In this document: positions 54,343 to 64,000 of the stretch, one piece after another
Layout of the letters: each line of letters opens with the position of its first letter
Numbering within the stretch: position 1 is the stretch's first letter
Source: Heracleum sosnowskyi
Taxonomy: Eukaryota > Streptophyta > Magnoliopsida > Apiales > Apiaceae
Reading direction: 5' to 3'
DNA: 64,000 bases
Assembly: GCA_030848705.1 (NCBI GenBank)
Contig: CM061243.1
Location: 113,546,674-113,610,673, forward strand
Program-made: the position numbers and the translations under genes
Notes under the pieces: model-generated
What the model was told of the DNA's origin: nothing
The model's input: only the letters and a program-made list of their open reading frames with translations
Database searches by the model: none

Positions 54343-55973
54343 GGCAAATGATCAAATGAGACCCTCTTTTAAAATGAGAACTGAGACCCATTATCAGCCG
54401 CACATTTTTCATGCTTATGTTAAATCCTGACCACACAATTTGGATCTTATCCATCTCTCTCCTCCACCGCACATTCATTTTTCATTCATTCACTTCTTCT
54501 TCTTCGCACTTTCCTTCTTCCATCTCCGGCGAGATCTTTTTTGTCCGACCTTATTTATCTATTGTACCGTACTTACCACCACTGCCAACATCATACCATT
54601 ACTAGCACAACCATAATCTTTATCATCGATATAACCATCATTGTAACACTCCGTCTATATATTTGTTTTCATATTTTTTGTTCAAATCTTGTAAATTTCG
54701 GCTGGGAGCTAGTATCTTCCAACATTTTAAGGTAAATAATCTACCCATCTGTACAAATCTCTTTATTTGTGTGCAGTTTACTGAATTCTACGTGCAAATC
54801 ACCTTTTTAATATACAAATCACCTTTTTTTCTATACAAATCACTTTTTTATTTGGTGATTTATGTAAGTATATATGGTGATTCACATACAGAATTTCTGG
54901 TGATTTGACGATGACTATAGGGGATGTGGTTGGTAAAAGATTTAGTGTGGAAAGAGAACAATAGTGGTTGTTGGTGAGAGAGAGAAGGGGAGATATGGCT
55001 GTTGAATGATGGTGGTTTGGGTGAGAAATTGAATAAAGAGATAAAGGTTGTGATCTGCGGTGGGGGTTGTGATAGTGGTGATTGAGTCTTTTTTGGTGAT
55101 TTATGATTAAATTTAGTGATTTTGTGTGCGATGGTGATATCGACGACATGATAGTGATTTTGTAGGTGATGGTGATGTCAGTGTAAATTTTGGTGATGAG
55201 AAAGGTAAATCGGTGATTATAGTGGTGTCCTGGAACAGGTTGTGGAAAAGTGGAATAAATGGTGATTAGTTGTGATGCTTGCTGATGATTTTGATTTTGA
55301 GTATTGCAGTGAAAAAGTGGACGGTGCGAATGGGGTAGCATTTAAAAATCGTGTCTGGTGCCACGGTGAAAGAAGGGCAGTGATATAGGGTTGTGTGTGT
55401 ATATATGATTCATATGTGGGGTCTCAATTCTCATTATAAGAGGGACTCATTGGAGCAGCTCTCTATATATATATAATAATAAATTTATTATTGAAATTTG
55501 GTGATTCGTAGGGGTAGTTAGCGGTGGTGGATGGTGATGGTATTGATGTTTAGTTTTTTGTTAATTTTAATTTGATTTGAGTGATTTTGTGGTGGTGATT
55601 TAAATATTAATGATCTAAGTATGTTTATTTGGTGATTTATTCATAAGAATTGGTGATTGAAGTTTAAATCTTGATAATTTGTGTTTGAATTTAGTGATTC
55701 TGTATATATGGGATGTGTGTGGTATAGTCATGTAGGTGGTTGTTGTGATGTGAGTGGTTTAAATTTAGATGATTTTGAAGTGAAATTAGTGATTTTGGCG
55801 ATGAAGATGTTGACGGCGTAGAGTTATAAGTTAGTGTAGCGGCGACAGTGTAATGATAGTTGTTAATGATGGTGATGTGATGGGGATGGTGGCTGGCGAG
55901 ATAGTGACCAGGGGATAGAATGAAAGTCAAGTATACATACAATCACAAATATAAAAATTGAGAGAGAGAGAGA

Positions 55974-56018
<45 letters not shown>

Positions 56019-56223
56019 GAAATATATGAATATGAGTGATTCTGGCCAGAATCATGATTGAAATTAAACTTGAAAGACAGTGGATGAACGGAATGGGGGT
56101 TGTGGAAAACTGGGAGGGGAGGAAAATTTAAAAGGCTAAGATTAGAAGTTTTAATATAAAATGGAGGGTTGAGATTAGATCTCAGTTCTCATTTTAAATT
56201 GGGTTCTCATTTGAGCAAAGCCC
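54343..56223. mobile_element. TIR element(s) rich in TGGTGATTT words
   Basis: The left end GGCAAATGATCAAATGAGAC then CCTCTTTTAAAATGAGAACT is matched inverted at 55419-55463 and again at 56179-56223. The element therefore seems either duplicated or two nested copies (54343-55463 and 55464-56223). Flanks are TA repeats, so the TSD is ambiguous. TGGTGATTT and related words recur throughout, giving spurious His/Ser-rich antisense ORFs. Mutator-like membership is a guess. Confidence 0.6.
55965..56017. repeat. (GA)n microsatellite
   Basis: About 25 GA units with one interruption (GGG), followed by TTGAAATAT. Confidence 0.95.
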
Positions 56224-57359
56224 TATATATATATATTACATAATTAATTTGTTACATAATTTGAGTAAGTTTATAATTTTTTAGATAACTTGTTTTATGA
56301 GTATTAGTTTAAAATCTGTGCGATATCCAATTTTTTTTTAATATTATAAAAATAATTAATTTGAATTAGAAATTTTAAGACAAGAATTTTGTAAATCTAA
56401 AATTTTAAATGACATGCTTGATAATAATTATATAGATGTTTCCTGTAATATTTTTAGAAAGGAAGGCATTTTAGTGTGAAAATACAGAAAAGATGATATG
56501 TTTTAGCTAAAAAAAGTAATTAATTAGTTATTGGTCATTATAATATTATCGATTAAATATAATATATGTTATTTTAGGAGTGTATTAATGGTTGAAAGGT
56601 ATATTGTATAATTGGTATAACTAGAAATTAGACAATGCAATATTAAAGATTGAGATGTATAGCATAATCGATATTTTTTAGGTGTATTTATAAAAGATAA
56701 TATGTTTTAGTTACAAGGTAAAGTGTTTTATTAGAATAGGCAATCGTCCCGTTAATATTATTCATTATTGGATAAGGACCGAAAATCGAAAATCAAAAAA
56801 TAGAAAATCATAAAATCAGAACTTTCAATATTTCGGTTATTATATAATAATAAGTATATATTTATATTATTTTATTAATTATTATTAGAATAAAGGACAT
56901 AAAACCAAAAAACCAAAAAAAAACAAAAAAATTTAATGTTTCGGCGATTATATAATAATATAAATTACTTTTTTTACAAATTAAGATAAAAAAAATGTTT
57001 ATTTTTCAAATGACGTGAGAGCATATCGGGATTCTCCTTTATATAATATAAAGATAAATAATAAAGATATTTGCTAAATATTATTTTATATTTTCATTTG
57101 GGCATTAAAATTATTGTTTAAATTATAAAATTACGCATTTAGTGGAAACATTGTTTCTCACCTTAAGTCCCGAGACTGAAAAATTATATCTACTTAATCA
57201 AATTTTCTTTTTCTTATCAATGAATAGATACATATATGTCTCGTAAATTATGTATTTGAATATAATCTTATCAAGTTTCAGCAGTACTTTGACAAATTTA
57301 CTAATAAAATTTATTTAAGTTCGATGATGATAAAATTGATACGACATTATTCAAAATTG
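56224..57359. other. hAT interior, AT-rich, no gene
   Basis: Contains Helitron-type repeat fragments (for example TGTAATATTTTTAGAAAGG near 56445, and a GATGATATGTTTTAG block near 56490). No ORF. Confidence 0.5.
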
Positions 57360-57700
57360 AACTTTTTTATCCGAATAAAATCTGATCTCAAACAAGAAAA
57401 GACCCGAAATGATCCGACTCGAATTTAATCTGTCTGAAACAAGAAAAGACCAGAAATGATCCGACTCGATCTTGATCCGATTTTATTTCGAAATTCACCC
57501 GATTTTGATCCGAAATATATTCGATCCGAAATCAATCCGATCTGAACCGAAATTGATCAAAATCATGCAAAACCAAAATTAGATCCGAACCGAATCAGAT
57601 CCGATCTAATCCGAATATTATCAAAATATATCATAAACCGAAAATTGATCCGATCCGAATTAATCCGATCTGAAACCGATCCGATTATCCGATTTGCCAG
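57360..57700 (+). repeat. Right subterminal ATCCGAA repeats of hAT
   Basis: ATCCGA/CCGAAA words recur as at the left end and in the same orientation, not inverted. Confidence 0.75.
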
Positions 57701-57713
57701 GTCTAGATGAGCC

Positions 57714-57945
57714 CCCATCTAGTGGTCCACAAGAACCCATTTCTCAAAGTGAGATGGACACCACTCCTTCAAACACTGAGAAAGAGCAATGTACAACTCT
57801 GCTAGAAAGTGAAACAGCCAGTACCTTGTTCAATCTCCAAGGAGCATCTTACCTTAGGGAAGATGCTGTCACAGCCTCAGTTGCTGTCAAAGACTCTGAA
57901 AATGTTGCTGTCACAGGTGACCCTTGTTGCCCAGTGAATAACAAT
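57714..57945 (+). pseudogene. Second ORF of element C, right part
   Basis: Continues the frame of 46695-47365 after the hAT insertion (PSSGPQEPISQSEMDTTPSN ...). Same Ser/Thr/Glu-rich style. Cut at 57945 by the LTR of element B; the apparent last codons after that belong to the LTR. Confidence 0.55.
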
Positions 57946-58524
57946 TGTAGAAGGGGGTTGAATACAATTGTATAAGATTCTCGACTTTATATAACACAAA
58001 TATGAAAGATCATTAACAATAACAATAACAGCTTTATTAACTTTGATATAAAACTGTTACAAACTCTCTTAAGAAATTCTGATGTTCTTAAGAGCTGCTA
58101 GCTTACAAAAACTCTCTCAAGAAATTCTGTTCTTAAGAGCTTCTCTCCGATTATGTTCTCTCTTTAATGAATACATAAATCGAAACCAAAACTGTGTTTA
58201 TATAGTGCACACAGCTTCTCTATCAATAACAAGATAAGTCCTAATCATAATAAAGATAGAAACATATCTTTAATCGATAGCTGCATTCTACAAACCAGGA
58301 ACAAACTTCCATGTTTATCTAGACTCCAAATATAACTCGAAGTAGGAATCCTGATCAGCTTCAAGTCCTGATGATCAAACCTGATCATAGTCTGAGTAGG
58401 AATCCTGATGATCAATAAGATACTGACGCTTGATCAAATACTGATGACCATGCAATACTGATGACGTCAGCAATCCTGATCAGTTGAGTCTAGCTTCTGA
58501 CGATCATTGAATTCTGATCTAACA
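57946..58524 (-). repeat. 3' LTR of element B
   Basis: On the minus strand it starts TGTTAGATCAGAATTC and ends CCCCTTCTACA (579 bp). TATA box at 58197-58204 (plus TTTATATA). The 58330-58510 part is dense in ATCCTGATCAG and CTGATGATC words, the element's motif. Confidence 0.85.
58197..58204 (-). promoter_or_regulatory. TATA box in LTR of element B
   Basis: Minus-strand CTATATAAACACAG, the usual position in a short copia LTR. Confidence 0.5.
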
Positions 58525-58536
58525 ATCTCCCCCAAT
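58525..58536 (-). other. Polypurine tract of element B
   Basis: Minus-strand GATTGGGGGAGAT directly before the LTR start, identical in core to the PPT of element A. Confidence 0.88.
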
Positions 58537-58633
58537 CTCATACTTTGTGAAATAAAGTATAGATTCCAAATATTCAATGATGTCAAAAACATGTATCAAA
58601 ATGTACGAGTTTCTTCAGAAACAACTTATCTGT

Positions 58634-61600
58634 TTAAGCTTTTTGATAGAACAGATTCATCTTCAAGAAGTTGGATAATAAACTTTCTTCTTTTTCTTCA
58701 AGAATTTGAATCAGTCTTTCCTTAAGATTTCTGAGTTCTTCATCTTCCTCATTAATCTGGTAGATAGCTGCTCTGAGATTCTGTATGGAGCTTTTCTGTA
58801 GACTGTGCTCTTCAAGCAAAAGATAAGCAATTTCCTTCCCATCAGGATTGAGAGAAAGATGAGTCATGCCAAAATTTACTTCTTTAACAGCAGTACCCCT
58901 TTGCATTTCCACATCCTGACCTCTTTGATTTAAGTACATGGGAATATAATTACCATCGAAATTACTGTTTCCATCCAGTCTTCTTCTTATAGTTGACAAA
59001 ATCATGTCAGCCCATACTTTGTACACTTGGTTCTTCCATCTTAACAGATAGTGAACATATTTCAGTTCCTGTGTAGTTTTCATCAGCAGATCTTGAATAG
59101 ATAAAATCTTCACACTACCATCTTTCATGAAGTACAGAAGCTTTTCTTTCTTTTCAAAACCATCATGACAATCTATAACTATATCAACAGCTAATAAATT
59201 GTTCAGGTTTTCAGAAGTTAAAGTACCTCCAATTTCTGTCAAGGAGTAAGGATCAACATACGACATATTCAGATATTCACCATCTCTGTGTCCAATACCT
59301 CCTCTTGAATTACTTGACAATTGCTTCAGATTTGAAAACATCTTTAACCAGAGTGCTTTTGATCTAGCCATATCAGACAAATCAACAACACTTGAAGCGC
59401 TTGTAATAATTCCACCAGACTGAAAATTGATAGGTGTATCACAACTTAATGTGCTAATATGTTTCCACTTCTTGTCCTTTTCCTTTTCAAAAGCATAGCT
59501 TCTTTCCAGTGAAAATTCTTGTCTGCTTGAGTTCCTCCATTTTCTTCTATTTGAAAGTTTAAGCCTTTGTAGATAGAGATTGAAATCTCTATTTGTTCTT
59601 CTTGTAATATCTCTTCTTCTGGCTTCTTCTTCTTCATCTACTTCTTTGTTGTAACAATCAACAACAGTAGATAAGATTATCAAATCAACCTCTTGCAGAA
59701 TTTCAGATTCGTCAGGATCTTGAATATTGTCAGGATTAGAATCTTCAATTTGATTTGTATTGCTGAGAGTTGATTTTCTTGATTTTCTTTTCAATTCTGG
59801 TTCTTCTTCAACAATTCCATCATCACCAAAAGTAGATCTGTCAGGAACTACTAGAATTTGAATAGGTTCAGGAATTTCTTCAATTCTTAACCCTCTAGAC
59901 CTTGTCTGTCTAGGTACTGTTTGAGTTGAAGAACCTCTTTTACTTCTTCTAGCACCTCTCCTACCTCTGCTTCCTCTACCTCTAGCAGGAGCAGTATAGC
60001 TTTCCATTGTCTCTCTTTGTAGTCTCAAGAATTCTTCATGTGAGAGATCTGGATATTCTTCACTTGCTGTAGAGAGTGCTTTTCTTGCATATAATTGTTG
60101 AACTCTTTTATCAGTGTGATATAGAGTAACAATTCTGCCGTCTTTTGTAGAAAACTTCTGGAATAAATTTGATGCATCTTCAGGATTATCAATAATCACA
60201 TCTTCATCACCTTCAGGAATTGTAGCAAGAATTTGTCCATGACCAGGTGTCAGGATTTGATCTTCCGTCAGGATCTGAGATTGCACCAATGTTCTTACTG
60301 TCTTAACTCCAGAATCAGAAACATGAGTTGACTGCGTTGTTTGACTTTGAGAAGTTTGGATTGTCTTCATAACAACAGCATCAGAGGTTTCTCCTTGTAT
60401 CGCTTTGTCACCACCATCATCTCCAGTATCATCATCATTATTTCTTAATACTAGATCAGGTGTACATTTTGTCTGAATAACCTTCTCCCCCTTTTTGACA
60501 TCAGGATTTGACAATAATTGCAAAATTAAGGAAAGAGAGGCTTGAATTTCAGTTACCTTAGTATCCAGAGAATCAATTCTTTGATGGATTGAGGTTTGTT
60601 CTGAAACAACAGATTTCACTTGGGATTCCACTACCCTTAGTTGAAAAGTAGTAGGCACCTTTGTAAAATTATTAAAGATATCAGTCCTCACTTTTTCAGT
60701 TGAACCCTTGATAGAATCAATCTCACTTTTCAGGCTTTTGGATAACAGAGTAGTAGCCTTCAGATGATTCTTCAAGTCTTGATTCTCTATAGACTTCACT
60801 GCATTATAGGCATGTTCAATAGCAGAAGAAAAACTGATAGATTCATCAGATTGGTGCCATGAATTGTTCCATTCATTCTGTCTAAATGCCTCTGCAGGAT
60901 CAAAGGAAGGAGTAGAAAAATCTTGTCTCTGATCTTTCCCAGTGAAAGCTTTGCCAGCCATATACGTACTTGATGAACCAAAATTAGTTCCAAGACTAAT
61001 CTTGAGTGCTGTAGCAAGCTGTTCCTTCTCTTTTCTATTCTCATTATCATCATCACTATCATCATCAGAACTATCATCATCAGTATCAGGAGTAATATCA
61101 GGATCAGGAATAGCAATACCTTTCAGTTTATCCTGTGGTTCTGAGATAGGATGATCTATTGGTCTTGAACGAAGTGGCTGTATCAAAATAGGTTCATTAT
61201 CAGGAGCACCACTAGCGTCAGGATGAACATCGTCAGGATTTGATATGCTTGCATCAGTATTTGCTACCAATGGTTCTTGTGGAGCTTGAGGTTCAGAAGC
61301 TTCTTCAACACTTTGAGCTAAAGGTTCTTGTGTGCTTCCCTCATTGACAATGTTCTCGACCAATCTTTCAACAGAAGCTGTAGCTTTGCCTGCATCTTCA
61401 CTTTGAGAAGATGGTTCTTGTGTAGCTGGAATGTTGATGTCTTCATTCTCCCTTTGAGAAAATGGTTCTTGTGTGACCATTCCACTAGCTAAGCCTTCAC
61501 CCAAACTTTGATTGAGTGGTTCTTGTGTGGCAGGATCAACAGTAGCTGCTGAATTACTCTGAAATTCAGGTTCTTGTGGGCTTGATCCTTTCAGCTTCTT

Positions 61601-63094
61601 CTGTCTCTGATAGACTAACTCTTCTGCATTCCTCTTTTTCTTTGATGTAGGTGTAAGACCAACCAAGGAAGCAGTTGTAGAAACCTTCTCCCAAGAATAT
61701 CCTCGAATCTGAGATGGAGAGGCTGGAGAGTCTGATATAGAGACAACTGTTGTTGCTGCATCAGGAATACTAACATCAGGATTTGATGTCTGAATATCAG
61801 TATCCTTCATTTGCACTGTCAAAGGAATATGATACCTGCTCTTTGATAATTTCCTTGTCTTTTGTGGTTTTGATGAAGGTACCACAGCTTTAGTAGCAGT
61901 ATCAGCAACTTCCTTGTTCACTTTCATTACAGAGGATATAGGTAAGTCGTCCTCTGAATCACTTTCATCAATCAACCTTAACTTCCTTTTCACAGGAACA
62001 TCTCTAACCACCTTATCAGCTTTCTTCACCAGGACCCCTTGTACACCCCCTTGTATCTTCTTTTTAGTGAGTGGTGTAGAGGAAAAATCCTTTGAACCTG
62101 ATTGCCTTCCAGACACATCAGTTCTAGCTGATTTCTTTGATTTTACAACTAAAGTCTTTTGAGAGACAGTAGAGGTGGTTGTTAACTGTTTAAACTGTTT
62201 AGGTTGCATGCTTGTGTCAGGAACAAGGTGGGTTGGTCCTTGTACCATAGCATTAGAAAGTAGTCCATAACGAGTAGGCATTTTCTGATGTAAGAAAAAC
62301 CTAACCTCATCAGGAATAAAAGCATTTCCTATAAAACCATTTGCCTTATCACTGTTGACTAAGGACTTAATATTATTCTCAGTAATTCTACAGATTGGTA
62401 GAACTACATCATCCTCAAAAACAACATTAGGACATAAGTGATTAAATATCAACTGTAAAAATCTAAGAAAACAGACAGAACCCAACTTATCTGATTTCCT
62501 ATCACTTAAAGCTTTTAAGATAAAAGACCCATAATCAAACACTGTAGAATGGATAAGAGAGTACCCAATTTTAAGAGATCCTGATGGAAGAGCATCAAAA
62601 TTTGATGTCTTGTTCAGGAAACAGCGGCTGATTGTATCAAAGAAGAAATTCCATTCCTTCTTAAGCTTTGTCCTAAAGAGATTTCCATATCTCTTTACTT
62701 CTCCATTGTAGCCCAGTTTCTTGACAAACTCAAATAGAGCAGAGTCTGAAATCACCCTAGGAACTTTTTCACCCAGAATAGGCAAATGCAATGCCTCTTC
62801 AATAACAGCAGGGGTGACATGATGAGTTACCCCATTTGATTCGAACTGCATCAGAATGGTTCCTGTAGAACTTTGACCAAAAACAACTGTGTTCCAAACC
62901 TGCATTACAGACTTAAAAGAAACACTTGCAGGCTCTGTTAAAGCATACTTCAATGGGCTTGAAGTAAGAAAATCTTGAATTATATGGAACTCAGTAGGCA
63001 ATTCTTGATGGTCTAGAATGGCTACAAAGTTATTAGTGGCAAAAGTAATATCACGAATTACTGTTTGTTTGTTCATGAAAGATGAAGACGCCAT
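58634..63094 (-). CDS. Second (envelope-position) ORF of Sirevirus B, 1,486 codons
   Basis: Intact ORF starting MASSSFMNKQTVIRD. Residues about 1-260 form a globular domain with LPILGEKVPRVISDSALFEF and KTSNFDALPSGSLKIGY, shared with element A. A long low-complexity region follows with about ten repeats of the type TQEP(L/F/S)(S/A/N)QS (about residues 500-620). An acidic Asp/Ser run lies near 690. A helical part and a Gly-Arg-rich patch (PARGRGSRGRRGARRSKRG, about 1040) come next. A conserved C-terminal domain (about 1290-1420) has KLLYFMKDGSVKILSIQDLL, matching A. The C-terminus is coiled-coil. No signal peptide or membrane helix seen. Role unknown; the RG patch suggests RNA binding (inference). 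Confidence 0.85.
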   Translation of the reverse strand: MASSSFMNKQTVIRDITFATNNFVAILDHQELPTEFHIIQDFLTSSPLKYALTEPASVSFKSVMQVWNTVVFGQSSTGTILMQFESNGVTHHVTPAVIEEALHLPILGEKVPRVISDSALFEFVKKLGYNGEVKRYGNLFRTKLKKEWNFFFDTISRCFLNKTSNFDALPSGSLKIGYSLIHSTVFDYGSFILKALSDRKSDKLGSVCFLRFLQLIFNHLCPNVVFEDDVVLPICRITENNIKSLVNSDKANGFIGNAFIPDEVRFFLHQKMPTRYGLLSNAMVQGPTHLVPDTSMQPKQFKQLTTTSTVSQKTLVVKSKKSARTDVSGRQSGSKDFSSTPLTKKKIQGGVQGVLVKKADKVVRDVPVKRKLRLIDESDSEDDLPISSVMKVNKEVADTATKAVVPSSKPQKTRKLSKSRYHIPLTVQMKDTDIQTSNPDVSIPDAATTVVSISDSPASPSQIRGYSWEKVSTTASLVGLTPTSKKKRNAEELVYQRQKKLKGSSPQEPEFQSNSAATVDPATQEPLNQSLGEGLASGMVTQEPFSQRENEDINIPATQEPSSQSEDAGKATASVERLVENIVNEGSTQEPLAQSVEEASEPQAPQEPLVANTDASISNPDDVHPDASGAPDNEPILIQPLRSRPIDHPISEPQDKLKGIAIPDPDITPDTDDDSSDDDSDDDNENRKEKEQLATALKISLGTNFGSSSTYMAGKAFTGKDQRQDFSTPSFDPAEAFRQNEWNNSWHQSDESISFSSAIEHAYNAVKSIENQDLKNHLKATTLLSKSLKSEIDSIKGSTEKVRTDIFNNFTKVPTTFQLRVVESQVKSVVSEQTSIHQRIDSLDTKVTEIQASLSLILQLLSNPDVKKGEKVIQTKCTPDLVLRNNDDDTGDDGGDKAIQGETSDAVVMKTIQTSQSQTTQSTHVSDSGVKTVRTLVQSQILTEDQILTPGHGQILATIPEGDEDVIIDNPEDASNLFQKFSTKDGRIVTLYHTDKRVQQLYARKALSTASEEYPDLSHEEFLRLQRETMESYTAPARGRGSRGRRGARRSKRGSSTQTVPRQTRSRGLRIEEIPEPIQILVVPDRSTFGDDGIVEEEPELKRKSRKSTLSNTNQIEDSNPDNIQDPDESEILQEVDLIILSTVVDCYNKEVDEEEEARRRDITRRTNRDFNLYLQRLKLSNRRKWRNSSRQEFSLERSYAFEKEKDKKWKHISTLSCDTPINFQSGGIITSASSVVDLSDMARSKALWLKMFSNLKQLSSNSRGGIGHRDGEYLNMSYVDPYSLTEIGGTLTSENLNNLLAVDIVIDCHDGFEKKEKLLYFMKDGSVKILSIQDLLMKTTQELKYVHYLLRWKNQVYKVWADMILSTIRRRLDGNSNFDGNYIPMYLNQRGQDVEMQRGTAVKEVNFGMTHLSLNPDGKEIAYLLLEEHSLQKSSIQNLRAAIYQINEEDEELRNLKERLIQILEEKEESLLSNFLKMNLFYQKA

Positions 63095-63592
63095 TGTAAT
63101 GCTTTTGAAAACTCGAGAATTAAGATTTGAAGCAATTAGGGTATGAAAGCACAGAGAGAGATAAAAACGAAAAACTGATGATGAGAGAGTAATGAAAGAT
63201 GTAAAACAATGAAAAGTATTTTGTTAAAACAAAATATTACTCTCAATGACAGGTGGCAAAATATGATTTGTGCATAACTAATTAGTGGACAGATTACGTG
63301 TGTCATTAAATAAAACTGCACCACTTTTTATGTGTATGTATAGATATATCTATAATAGAGCAACACACGCGCGTATACAGTTGTCCTACTAAAACTCAAT
63401 CGTCTATTAGCAGATACGGACGAAAAATTAGGCACAAATTTAGCAATGAAAATACTGACCTGTACATCAGAATTGACCAGTTGACTTCCTGTCAGGATTG
63501 AGTCCTATCAGGATTTGATCAAAGAAAACATACCTTTCTGAATAACCATCAGGATTTGACAGTTATCAGGATTTCCTCTCTGTAGCTTTTCC
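63095..63592 (-). other. Spacer between pol and second ORF of element B
   Basis: Non-coding. Near pol it has four copies of TCAGGATT (63490-63570). A TATTTAA occurs about 215 bp upstream of the ORF start. Unlike element A there is no PPT-like copy. Confidence 0.5.
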
Positions 63593-64000
63593 TCAGAAAT
63601 TCTCAAAATTCATCATTCCAAGTTCATTCACCAACTTATTGAAAGTAGCTTCAGGCAGTGGCTTGGTGAATATATCAGCTAGTTGTTGATCAGTAGGAAC
63701 AAAATGAAGTTCAATTGTTCCTTCCAGAACCTGTTCTCTTATAAAGTGATATCTGATACTTATGTGTTTAGTAAGAGAATGCTGAACTGGATTTCCTGTC
63801 ATTGCAATAGCACTTTGGTTATCACAATAAATAGGGATTTTTGAGTATGACAGGCCATAATCTAACAACTGATTTCTCATCCACATTATCTGAGCACAAC
63901 AACTTCCTGCAGCAATGTACTCAGCTTCTGCAGTTGAAGTGGAAATAGATTTCTGCTTTTTACTGAACCATGAAACTAGTCTTCCACCCAAAAACTGACA
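63593..64000 (-). CDS. Copia pol of element B, RNase H C-terminal part
   Basis: The frame is open to the window edge, so partial. It reads STSTAEAEYIAAGSCCAQIM, IYCDNQSAIAM, TKHISIRYHFIREQ and ends in ADIFTKPLPEATF...GMMNFENF before TAA. Catalytic Glu (AEAEY) and Asp (CDNQSA) are present. Close in sequence to the RNase H of element A. Confidence 0.95.
   Translation of the reverse strand, partial: CQFLGGRLVSWFSKKQKSISTSTAEAEYIAAGSCCAQIMWMRNQLLDYGLSYSKIPIYCDNQSAIAMTGNPVQHSLTKHISIRYHFIREQVLEGTIELHFVPTDQQLADIFTKPLPEATFNKLVNELGMMNFENF

Larger units (their letters stand above)
47366..57705 (-). mobile_element. hAT DNA transposon, 10.3 kb, with captured SART-1 exons
   Basis: Terminal inverted repeats TAGACCTGGCAAA (left) and TTTGCCAGGTCTA (right), flanked by the exact 8-bp TSD GATGAGCC (47358-47365, 57706-57713), the hAT hallmark. 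It encodes a BED-finger/dimerisation transposase on the minus strand (51063-53218). It also holds SART-1/DOT2-like exons (48745-50245), a Helitron (53786-54330) and a TIR element (54343-56223). Insertion is within the coding region of element C. Confidence 0.95.
57946..64000 (-). mobile_element. Sirevirus-type Ty1/copia element B, 5' part outside window
   Basis: Minus-strand order: RNase H end (63593-64000), spacer, 1,486-codon second ORF, PPT and LTR, the same layout as element A. The left flank ACAAT (57941-57945) is the probable target duplication; its partner is beyond the window. The second ORF is unbroken, so the copy is young. Confidence 0.9.

Noticed and set aside
54799..55341. Minus-strand ORF of 180 codons rich in His, Asn and Ser
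   Set aside because: It is the antisense of TGGTGATTT repeats, with no domain and no conserved pattern.

Overview
This is nuclear DNA of a flowering plant, almost certainly a eudicot. The evidence is plant-type Ty1/copia Sireviruses, Ty3/gypsy Athila and Tat elements, a TRIM, Helitrons with the plant-type 3' hairpin, a BED-finger hAT transposon, and spliced fragments of a plant SART-1/DOT2-like gene. The codon and repeat style fits asterids such as Apiaceae, but I cannot fix family or species from the sequence. I see no intact host gene. The window is a pile of nested mobile elements.

Layout. 1-~9370: 3' two thirds of a copia Sirevirus (element A, + strand): end of protease, integrase, RT and RNase H, then a second ~1,490-codon ORF, PPT and 3' LTR. 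~9374-13975: AT-rich Helitron-derived DNA holding a 273-bp Mutator-type MITE and a 1.6-kb solo LTR. 13976-~32250: a long Helitron-like unit (3' end on the left, minus strand) with possible captured exons. It contains a ~400-bp tandem duplication, one copy of which is split by a complete 10.1-kb Athila element (19580-29676). 32253-32952: a second small Helitron. 33294-35144: a fold-back element with LTR-like inverted arms. 36140-44533: a complete but dead Tat-lineage gypsy element inside Helitron-type repeats. 45001-~46690: a LINE 3' fragment interrupted by a 700-bp TRIM. 46695-57945: part of the second ORF of another Sirevirus-like element (C), split by a 10.3-kb hAT transposon (47366-57705) that encodes a transposase and carries SART-1/DOT2 exons. 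57946-64000: 3' half of a third Sirevirus (element B, minus strand), inserted in C; its 5' side lies beyond the window.

Boundaries are well supported where TSDs match exactly: TCTTC (Athila), ATTAC (Tat), GTGTT (solo LTR), CACAT (TRIM), ATTAA (fold-back), TTATATTAC (9 bp, MITE) and GATGAGCC (8 bp, hAT).

The most unusual signals are these. (1) Sireviruses A and B each carry a very long ORF after pol, with conserved N- and C-terminal domains around a low-complexity middle and no clear envelope features. (2) Each of these two elements is peppered, in coding and non-coding DNA, with its own short motif (TCAACGGAA in A, TCAGGATTTGA in B), largely sparing the pol core; the Tat 3' region and the Athila and solo LTRs have motif arrays of their own. 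(3) The hAT element has acquired ordered exons of a splicing-factor gene. (4) The Athila copy has almost identical LTRs but a multiply broken coding region.
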